Below are positions 54,901 through 62,456 of a stretch of DNA of 64,000 nt, piece after piece. Numbering within the stretch: position 1 is the first letter of the stretch; the number at the start of each line of letters is the position of its first letter. Below the pieces are notes generated by a model, which saw nothing but the letters and a program-made list of their open reading frames with translations, had not been told where the DNA came from and did no database searches. The DNA lies in NCBI GenBank assembly GCA_037178625.1, contig JAWZXG010000044.1, positions 1 through 64,000 of the forward strand. The letters run 5' to 3'. The stretch is from Skeletonema tropicum. Lineage: Eukaryota; Bacillariophyta; Thalassiosirophyceae; Thalassiosirales; Thalassiosiraceae. The position numbers and the translations under genes are program-made.

Positions 54901-55987
54901 TCTTTTCAATCAATGTTTGAAAGGAGGAACGTTCCTCCCCCCTCTTTTTCAGGATGGTTTCCACTTTACCCTGGTAGGCTGACATGATTTCTTCAATCCG
55001 ATTCGTTTTCGCTGGCGCCTTACTAGTGTTGTTGCTGTTGTTCGATTGACGACTGGTGGTGAATGATATAGCATTCACTACATCATCATGATGAATACTG
55101 TATCCACCAGCACCACCAGCACCAGCACCGCCACGATCATTATTATCCTCATTTTCACTTTCAGTATCCATGACGATAATATTTCCACCAGGCGTGATTC
55201 GTTCTCTTGTTCCAGTTGACCCCACCGATTTGGCAGCTGATGCTGTCGTAATGTTGTCGGATGATGATAAGTTGACAATTCCTCCACTACTAGTAGTATT
55301 GTTAGTATTGTTATTGGAACCGCCGAAATGATTTCGACTTTTTGGTGGTGGCAATGACTTGGATGCAGTTTGTTGACTGCGCTGCTGTTGCTGCTGTGGT
55401 TGCTGTTGCTGCTGCTGTTTCGACCCTTCACTGCCGTTGCCACTGCCGCCGCGGAGATTGCTATGATTCTGATTACTTATATTATTATGATTCGTACTCT
55501 GACTATTACTGTTGGCCGATCGCAGCTCATCCAACTCGGCCTTGACCGTGGCCTTGAGACTATCCAACTTTTGCAACTCTCGTGTGGGCGACGTCGACGT
55601 GAGCTGATACTGATAGTTGTTGAGGGAAAGATTATCAGTCGTACCGGGCAGCGTACCACTTAGTGAACTGGTGATGGAATCGGCATCCTCGCAGTCGATA
55701 TCTTTGTTTTCAAATTGATATTCGGAATTTACGTAGTGAGGAAATCTGCCCTCGTATTGGTATTGTTGTGACTGCTGAGCGTATGGATTGAAGTGATTTC
55801 GTTCATCGTGAAACGAACGAGATTTTACAGGGTAGTTATTATTATTACTATGAGGTAGGCCGGTGCTGAGCTGAGATTCAGTCGTTTGATTATTATTATT
55901 ATTCGGATGTTGCTTCTTCTTTTTCCGCTGTTGCTGTTGCATCTCCAGCTGAGTGGTCTGCGCTCGGATGGCTGCGGCAACGTCCAT
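51914..55987 (-). CDS. Large coiled-coil protein with Arg/Ser-rich C-terminus
   Basis: A 1357-residue single-exon protein starting at the first ATG (MDVAAAIRAQ). The N-terminal half is disordered and rich in Asn, Ser, Gln and Gly. Within it a short motif occurs twice, NRIEEIMSAYQGKVETIL (about residue 330) and GIENILDTYKKKVDEIM (about residue 410). Residues about 685-1000 form a long, nearly unbroken coiled coil (heptads through RLEKNLSEVQSQLDEVN, ELERKLKNEKERSEELERE and similar). The C-terminal 350 residues are basic, with repeated RARSRGR and SKSRGRG motifs, and end in alternating Arg-Asp. Such a layout suits a structural or scaffolding protein (cytoskeleton, centrosome-like body or RNA granule), but no known family is recognised. 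Confidence 0.8.
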   Translation of the reverse strand: MDVAAAIRAQTTQLEMQQQQRKKKKQHPNNNNNQTTESQLSTGLPHSNNNNYPVKSRSFHDERNHFNPYAQQSQQYQYEGRFPHYVNSEYQFENKDIDCEDADSITSSLSGTLPGTTDNLSLNNYQYQLTSTSPTRELQKLDSLKATVKAELDELRSANSNSQSTNHNNISNQNHSNLRGGSGNGSEGSKQQQQQQPQQQQQRSQQTASKSLPPPKSRNHFGGSNNNTNNTTSSGGIVNLSSSDNITTASAAKSVGSTGTRERITPGGNIIVMDTESENEDNNDRGGAGAGGAGGYSIHHDDVVNAISFTTSRQSNNSNNTSKAPAKTNRIEEIMSAYQGKVETILKKRGEERSSFQTLIEKNQHSDTNVNNFAASTTSIGGGGEGEASSLKASFTTTSSSTPNSSGIENILDTYKKKVDEIMNTPTKPMPSSVMSSAASPASSSYGKLQQQLPSLAVDFDRIADDDEEASFVREGGVDNNNNRGNDDDRSYDDSRGSYSSHGSGSSHSSFNDSGSESSRGSGVDDQGGKGGGPPSPPKRQESFSERANAILNSISSPSNLGEAAEGGGRKSINNNNNDDDEGSDGDNSSHISGASSASEKSGLASLRSQDHKNLNTLPFGKDNKATTTYTAGKVAPSSSLSKSSSFRRKDSLTRAQEITGLSPQKSKSLHYDGPTTTTSSRSEIEEERLYRMELERRLAEATQREDELTRENRRLEKNLSEVQSQLDEVNSEARSNKYSSSEQTSKIRELERKLKNEKERSEELERERDAIKEEYDQDLEEQKDINRQLEQMVMSEEFEKELEDEINQVKELEHANRRFKVKVDMLEREKNAIMKRYDGKMEDSATKIKSLEEQLKEWEGKVGGLETTNREMENKWEAKLDEEKRYARELKFDLEKAEDKIKVLDAELVDLRDSNSKIEEYEQVLGKLMERNEELEEEAQAVVGEKEMMDRRIELEEKRNALKVRELEQKIEEQQEYIEQQQETLDESVKTILKMYSLNNGRGDDMSTMSEEQLTGIARSIVPRASGRNALPTARDDVLSTPAGSTHAVNSVLARRRDIAPTSRGRSTNALADDVETLMLESESRVRARSRGRAQQQMGESNIDRPIARARSRGRPAPRQEEEFDDVRARARSKSRGRGDRTETMRQLTERARTPGRARSRSPIGNRRDRDYDPSGPVSDSRALVLATANDSGRKYGGQYDIPQSSGPRQNSRRESSNYDGPRGARPDRHAHQQQRRSYHEEGYRGSSNPRRGDRGERDGDRRRPPGGGGGGDPYRRRNSVEHPESRSYRNKNYSHNDDHYTPRRVPMEPSAADDGEAQDRQLRVMSDGDDGRQRSGSNNRRRSSRRYHPRDRDRD

Positions 55988-56354
55988 AATAATAATATCT
56001 TCTGCGGTGCGTGTTCGTTGTTCGTGTTTAGTATATAGTGTAGCGTGGACCGTGTAGCGTGGACGGCAATAAAATGACAAGAGCTGTACGAACTACTTAT
56101 CAGTGAATGTATGTGTTGAGAAAGAAAGTACGATACGATCGGATATAATGAAGGTAGTACAATATGTATTGTAGTGGCTTTGACGCTCTTTGACGGCATT
56201 GGTTTACACCGGCCCTCCGTCCTCCGTCCGCTTTGATCGGGCTCGCGCTTCGGGCTTCGGGTTTCTTTTGACGGAAAGTTGTCGGGGACTGTTGAGACGG
56301 GCATCTAGATTCGTGCGAACCCTGGGCAGTTGAATATCATGGGCCGTGGGCTCT

Positions 56355-56560
56355 TTTCTGAAGGCTTGCAAAGCGGCACCACTATTCTTCTTTTTGATCA
56401 GCTCAAGCAGCAAGCAGCTCAAAATAAAATGGCAAAACACACGCACTAACGGCTAACGGCCGTATCTTGTCTCCTACGCGGCCAATAAGGACGAAGAGTG
56501 TCGTTCTGGAAAGCTCTCTTCGCGCTCTATCGACTAGGCGTACAAAAACATCGAAGTATG
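56355..56560. repeat. Dispersed fragment of the array unit
   Basis: GGCTTGCAAAGCGGCACCAC followed by TTTTTGATCA matches the end of the 1.89-kb unit. GGCCGTATCTT...GGCCAAT.AGG.CGA and GTGTCGTTCTGGAAAGCTCT...CTCTATCGA match its beginning. The fragment spans the arbitrary unit junction used here, so the natural element includes it. Confidence 0.7.
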
Positions 56561-56760
56561 TGAATGTAAGCTAAAAATCTACAAGCGACCTAACTCACCA
56601 CTGCGCAGCAAAGTAACTTTAACCTCGTCATCTTCCATAATTTTTGTGTCTATCCACAATAGAGAGCTAATGCACATTCATAAAATTACTTTATATGGGA
56701 GTATCTTCTTTTCCGCCATGAGATGGGCAGCCCTCCGGAGTGAGTCGCTGCTCCACACTT
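56560..56760. repeat. Inverted copy of the ankyrin copy 3 3' flank
   Basis: Reverse complement of 41985-42215, from ACATCGAAGTATGTGAATGTA to GGGCAGCCCTCCGGAG, immediately downstream of ankyrin copy 5. Confidence 0.85.
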
Positions 56761-56783
56761 GTATCATTTGAGAAGTTCACATC

Positions 56784-58325
56784 TCACAATGCACTCGCCT
56801 TTCTCTTCTTTCTCTTCTGAGGAGAACGGCCAGCTGTAGATACTGGCTGCTGCTTCACATTATAATTCATAATCGCCTCGGGATAAGCTGATAACAGCCG
56901 AAAGACACTCTCCGTGTATTCTCCACTTTCTCTGTCAATTGCCTCATTGCTTTCGAACAGAAGATCAATAGGCAGTTTCATGTGAGCATTCCGTTTTGAT
57001 ACAGATACAGCATCATACTTTTCCAGCAGCATCGCAATAGTCTCATACTTTGCTCCACGACATGCATAATGAAGAACAGTATTTCCCTCTCGATCCACGG
57101 CATCGAGAGTCGAGGTATCATGTCCCACCAAATACCTAATAACGCTAGTAGAATCGTAATTCTGACATGCGATGTGCAGGGGTAATGCACCGCTATTATC
57201 AGGAGATTGTAGGGCGAGAGGATTGCCTTTCACGAACAATTTGATAGTTCCAAGGGTGACATTGTCTCGAAGCGCTGTGTGCAAAGGAAGACGTCCATTG
57301 TCATCAGGTGTTGTCATCAGACGATGATCTCTTGCTTGACGAGCATGGGCTGTCTCGCTGTTGACGAATTCACAAGCTTCTTGTGGCAGGGAAAAGCGGT
57401 AAGCAAAATCAAAAGCGCTGTTCTCCTCAATCGCTTCAGGATAAGCATCATAAATTTTCTTGATAATTCCGATATCAGCACGATTACGACAAGCATATGC
57501 AAGGAGAGACGTCGTTCCTCGATGTTTCTGTAACGTCACACAAGGATCGCTATCCAGCAGGAAGTTCACACTACCCATCATATCTGCCCTCCCTTTTCTC
57601 TCGCTCGCTGCGTCGAATGCTAAGTGAATTGGATACACTCCCTCATTAGTTGCATGATTGATGGCATCGGGGTAAAGTTTGTACAAATATTTCACTTTTT
57701 CAACATTATGACTCATACATGCAAGATGGAGAGGCAGCCAACCGTCAGTTTCACTTATTCGCTCAGATCCAGGACAACCTTCTATAAGCAGGCGGCAAAA
57801 CTCAAGAGATCTCGAACCGGACGCGTAGTGAATTGGCAGGACGCCTCCATTATCAACATGTCGGAGTGCTTCAGGATACTTCTCGATCAGCAGCTTCAAA
57901 ATTTCCAATGCAACTGACTCATCCAACTCTTCATTCGCACATAAATAATGGAGATGCATCCAACCCTCACTGCCTACTCTACGAACAGATTCGGGAGCTG
58001 CATCGATGAGGAGTTGTATTATGTTGAGTGTCACATTTTTGTTTAAGCATGCAAAATGGAGCGGTGTGTTCCCATCCCCCTCTGTAGCACCAGCAGCCGC
58101 AGGAAAATATTCTAGAAGATATCGAATTATTTCCTCGTTGACTCTTCCATTGCTGCATGCCCAAAAGAAGAATGCATAATCACCCTCTGCAAAATAATTA
58201 TTGGGAGTCAATCCATGCCGCTGAAATATGTCCCTTAGGCCTTCCTCTGAGAGCGATCCCAATTTGCAAAACTCGAGTAACTCATTTGACAACATGGAGC
58301 CGACCGATTCCTTTCTATTTGCCAT
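56784..58325 (-). CDS. Ankyrin-repeat protein, copy 5 (subfamily B, intact)
   Basis: A 513-residue protein starting at the first ATG (MANRKESVGSMLSNELLEFC). It has about ten ankyrin repeats, for example GNTPLHFACLNK, GWMHLHYLCANE, GVLPIHYASGSR, GWLPLHLACMSH, GRLPLHTALRDN, GALPLHIACQNY and NTVLHYACRGAK. The C-terminus continues past NYNVKQQ to a strongly basic tail (PQKRKKRKASAL), a plausible nuclear localisation signal; it is the intact form of the tail cut off in copy 3. The 3' half and downstream flank are nearly identical to copy 3, whereas the N-terminal half is diverged, suggesting gene conversion or uneven constraint. Confidence 0.9.
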   Translation of the reverse strand: MANRKESVGSMLSNELLEFCKLGSLSEEGLRDIFQRHGLTPNNYFAEGDYAFFFWACSNGRVNEEIIRYLLEYFPAAAGATEGDGNTPLHFACLNKNVTLNIIQLLIDAAPESVRRVGSEGWMHLHYLCANEELDESVALEILKLLIEKYPEALRHVDNGGVLPIHYASGSRSLEFCRLLIEGCPGSERISETDGWLPLHLACMSHNVEKVKYLYKLYPDAINHATNEGVYPIHLAFDAASERKGRADMMGSVNFLLDSDPCVTLQKHRGTTSLLAYACRNRADIGIIKKIYDAYPEAIEENSAFDFAYRFSLPQEACEFVNSETAHARQARDHRLMTTPDDNGRLPLHTALRDNVTLGTIKLFVKGNPLALQSPDNSGALPLHIACQNYDSTSVIRYLVGHDTSTLDAVDREGNTVLHYACRGAKYETIAMLLEKYDAVSVSKRNAHMKLPIDLLFESNEAIDRESGEYTESVFRLLSAYPEAIMNYNVKQQPVSTAGRSPQKRKKRKASAL

Positions 58326-60015
58326 AGCTGCAGGCCTGCTGGAGGCGTCAATAGTCAATAAGTATTGTAGTTCTACTGTTAGCTGTTAGCTATGTCTACA
58401 ACAGGCTGAAGTGAAAAGCGCGGGAAGCTGGAAGAACGGAGAAAGCGTCATGTAATGTGTCACATCCGTGGATTGTGTCTGTGTATTTACCGTACCTGTG
58501 AGATCTGTTTGTTCAGGCCAAATTAAAGACATTCCTTCATTTACAGCCAATGCTGAACGATGTCTATATAGCTGTCTTAAATCAACAAACCTATGAGGTA
58601 GATTTTTTTGTGTACGTAGGAATCGTCCAAGAAGCGGTACCAAAGTGGCGCCAACGATCATCGAGCACATCGTCACCATGGGATTTCCGCCCGATCATCG
58701 TACTTTACTAGAGGCATGGTGTTATTATATAAAAGATGTAATGCTCGGGGTATTTATATGGATATATATGAATGTATGAAGTGACTTGATATGTACCGAT
58801 TTTTACATTTGATGCAAAATAAAAGCCAATCAGTGCACATGGATGTTTATCCTCATCTCCTCCGTGATCAATGAACGATGGTGCTATAACAAATATTTCA
58901 GCACTATCGACACCAAACACTGTTAAAATAACGATTATACAGTTATGTTATGAATGTGTATATCTTTTTGTTGCATAATAATTCGTTTTGAGGCCCACAG
59001 ATCCCTGTCATTCAACACAAACACTTGTGTTTGAACACCTATCTCCTACAAGAGAATACACTTTGTGCATTCCAACGATGTCAGCAGTGACCATATGCAG
59101 CTTTATCCGTCAACCATTACTTCATTGAAACCGGAGAATCATAACAAGTCACTGAAGATTCCACTCCGATCTATTCAGAGCAATGTAGCGCCATAACAAC
59201 AGCCTTCTTCGGAGACAATATGTGCACTTATTCCACCCTGATTGAACTTCAAGTCACACAACTATGACCCTGTCTCTCCAATCAAATGCAATAGTTGCTG
59301 TGCCTTTGTTGTCGGATGGTGAGGTTGGATTGAACAACGAAACCATTGCAGTTTGTTCGAGGAATGGCCATGTGTTGGGCTATGGTGATACCAAGGCTGA
59401 GTTCGCCGATGGTAGTGTAGTCAGTGAAATCGGATCTCCTTAACAGCTCCATGGCACAAAGCGATCCTTCCATATTATTGAGAGCTCTCCTGTCGTGTTT
59501 AGTTGTCTCGTCATGATCAGAGGTCGGAATAGAGCAATGAAATGGGTGACATTTGTGTGTAATCGATGATGTGATGTGCAGCAGCAACATGGTGCCTGAC
59601 GGAGTGCTATGGCCATATGAAGTCACTAACAATGAATCACACCGACACCCAATGTCTATATGTATAAGCGGCGGCGAGGGTTGATGGAGAGAGGCCGATT
59701 GTACCATTCATATTGAGTGGAATTGGACGATGATGCTACGATGATGGTAATTTGCGCTGCTATAGCGGCATTTTGATTTGCGTCTCTGCTCTTTAATAAC
59801 TAAGTTGGGTAGGCTCGGCTTTGGATTCCTTGTGTTCTAAGCTATTCATGGACTACCATACCCAACCACCTGTAGATGTAATGGAGGAGGTGTGGTTTTT
59901 TATGTTATGGCACTTTTATGGCGGAAATGGTGCCATGGCGTGGTGGATTGTCGCGGTGGTGGAACTTTTTGGTGGTGGCCAAAAACACATTTGGGGGCTC
60001 TTCTGACCTTCTCAA
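58326..60015. other. Intergenic stretch, no firm gene
   Basis: A minus-strand block near 58571-58640 reads ATTCCTACGTACA...GATTTAAGACAGCTATA, similar to the plus strand at 60038-60092. A 59-codon plus-strand frame at 59264-59443 reads like protein but has no family match. Nothing else is supported. Confidence 0.4.
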
Positions 60016-60605
60016 GTGCCGGATGGAGCTACATACTATTCCTACGTACATACGCTACCCCGTAGGGTCCGTGATTTAAGACAGCTATACAAAAAGCAGA
60101 GAAGAGGAAGTTCACGACAATGGGGAATTGTACTGTCACCGCCGACACTATGTCGAGAGAAGGCGTTCTTCGCACTCTCCATTTCGATGCCAAACACCTC
60201 CAAATGTGGGCAATATGCCCGTATGGCGGCTTAGGTCCAATGTTCCGCAGATTCCTATTCGGCGACGACCCCATCCAACCACTCTCCTTTTCAGCCAACA
60301 AGCCTCACGCAGCGAAGATGTACCGCGACTCACTCCAAAGCTCAGCCCCCCATGGCATCCTTCCCCTTGCCAATTCCTCATGGTCTGCTTCCAAACCAGC
60401 CCACCAGCGATTCTATGGCCACTCCTACACAGCACCCACCCCTCAGATCCATTTCCTTCAACAGTTTGGCCTTGCCTGCACCAAGGCGTTCGCTTTCCAC
60501 ATCCGTCGACCAGTTAGTTCCCAGCAGGCTACACAGGCGTCTTCGGAACCAGCCCGAGCCCCTCCAGGTTTAAATTCTTCTTTCTCTACTGACACCGGTG
60601 TCTAG
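60016..60605 (+). pseudogene. Possible retroelement-derived fragment (two shifted frames)
   Basis: A short frame with LPRRVRDLRQLYKKQRRGSS gives way, in another frame from 60120, to LHFDAKHLQMWAICPYGGLGPMFRRFLFG, AAKMYRDSLQSSAPHGILPLANSSW and LGLACTKAF-type text (161 codons). The PYGGLGPM and ILPLANxxW pattern resembles hypothetical proteins that I associate with diatom mobile elements, but I cannot confirm this. No start or domain is secure. Confidence 0.3.
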
Positions 60606-61657
60606 AGAGTAGTGACTAAAATAATCTATCTATCTTTCTCTTCTGGCACTCTAGAGTGCCTAGAAGTACTTACTTACTTCGGTAGTTGAAAATAATCTAT
60701 CTATCTAAAATAATCTATCTATCTATCTATCCCTGATGTGTACTTCTGCGATGCACCACAGCTTCGTAGCTATCGGAGATGAAAGAAGACGTGCGTCCCT
60801 ACATCCTCCGTCCAGCCAAACAACACCAACATTCACATATCACGGCAGCGAGAAGCGGCACTGCACACTGCTTCTGCCTCGATCTGCTCCACTAGAGAGA
60901 GTAGGTGTAGAAATAAAATCATCAATGCCATCCTCGCCCTCGCACCCTTGGCCCGAAAATGACGCCACATCATCAACATCTCTGTGGTCCATGTGGACAT
61001 GTAGCTGCACGAGCCGCATCTCCATGTTCAAGAAAGGAGGTCTTCAAAAGCATGACACAAACCAGTAGAGGTGCAACTAACCCAGCAGCAGCAAGATTTA
61101 TCCCATTTATACCACACACCAAGAAAGACACAGAACGACGAGGCGGCTTTGTTGAACCCAGAGTCTTTAGACTCTGGCCTGGGTTGAAACTACTCGTACG
61201 ATACTTATTCATGCCTGCTGAAATTCGCCAATTAGGTACATATAAGTAAGTACTAGTATGTTGTCTGTTTGCACATATATACAACGTAGTATTTTTTTTA
61301 CGAAAATGAGTGTTGTTTGTGAAGGTCTGACACGTCGTGATACTTACTCCTTTAGAAGTATGTCGCGATACGTCATCGTAAAAGTTCATGCGACTCTGTG
61401 CTTTACTTGAAGCGAAGCCCTTTATTTGATATCACATACATCACTCTACTTAACGAAGCTAATAGCACATAATGAAATTGACGAATCGTATCACCGCTCG
61501 GTACAAACTGATTAGAGAGTCATTTAATGAAGCCTGATTTACTACAAAGCCTGATTTACTACATACTTACCTATTGCCTTTCACAATCCACGATCGATCG
61601 ATCGATCATCATCATCCCTAAGTTCCATTCTGAGGCCACCGCCACCATGTTCTACCA
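60606..61657. other. Intergenic stretch with simple repeats and a hairpin
   Basis: (ATCT)n tracts lie at about 60628-60640 and 60690-60731. Perfect palindromes GACACCGGTGTC (60591-60602) and GGCACTCTAGAGTGCC (60645-60660) flank the first. A stem-loop CCAGAGTC-TTTA-GACTCTGG lies at 61158-61177. CAAAGCCTGATTTACTA is directly duplicated near 61528-61562. No gene. Confidence 0.55.
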
Positions 61658-62130
61658 TAAGCCCAGACAGTCTCCGTTCCCGCCACCAATTCGTCGGCCG
61701 GGCCCATTTTTTAGAGACCTCCACCATGGCAGCCGCCTAACTAACCCTTAAATTTTATTTCTACTTTAAGAGAGATATATGCTAAACCATTCATGAAGAC
61801 CTTTAGAGTATATTCAGTAGAGTGTATGGTATCTAAGAATCGTAGTGATATCTTATTTTCTCGTCGAGATATGCATTTTGGGGTTCACTATGGGCTTTCC
61901 TGCCAAATTTGTCCATAAATAAAGTTAGACAAGCTCATAGTGAACCCCAAAATGCATATCTCGACGAGAAAATAAGATATTACTACGATTCTTGGATACT
62001 ATCCACTCTACTGAACATACTCTAAAGGTCTTCATGAATGGTTTAGCATATATCTCTCTTATAGTAGAAATAAAATTTAAGGGCTAGTTAGGCGGCTGCC
62101 ATGGACGGATTTGAGGTCTGTCTGGGCTTA
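61658..62130. mobile_element. Fold-back MITE-like element, copy B (TIR TAAGCCCAGAC)
   Basis: Starts TAAGCCCAGAC and ends GTCTGGGCTTA. Inside, arms 61724-61897 and 61931-62104 are inverted copies about 174 bp long with only a few mismatches, around a 33-bp spacer. The left end holds about 35 bp not matched on the right. The left arm block GACCTCCACCATGGCAGCCGCC and AATTTTATTTCTAC match the element at 16652-17130. It encodes nothing. As RNA or single-stranded DNA it would form a very long hairpin. Confidence 0.8.
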
Positions 62131-62456
62131 TTAAGATTCGCTTCCCCCTTCTCAAAAGGACCAACCGAACAAAATAAAGTTCTCGCCTTCATCGACGCAG
62201 GGCCTGCTTTGGCAAGACAGGAGGCCATCAGTATTATACCATCCGCAGCTATTAGTTCGCAGCACCTCAAGCAAGCAGCGTGCTTACTCCGTTCTCATTC
62301 CGCATTTATATTTCATTCTAGAGCAATAGCAAAAGCGCTATCGCTATCAAGGATTCGCTCATCGTGTGTATTGGTATTGGCTAGAGCAAAAGGGTCAATT
62401 TTGCACACCTCTTGCTCTTGATCTGACGAAGATCGAGGTAGCGGTCACATACAAAC
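62131..62456. other. Upstream region of the 7TM receptor gene
   Basis: Between the fold-back element and the receptor start codon. An in-frame TAG lies 18 bp before the ATG. A stretch reading YWYWLEQKGQF in another frame (about 62366-62400) could be part of an upstream exon, but no splice pair is obvious. Confidence 0.4.

Noticed and set aside
59264..59443. 59-codon plus-strand frame reading MTLSLQSNAIVAVPLLSD
   Set aside because: Protein-like composition, but too short, no match I recognise and no splice context; noted only as a possible exon.
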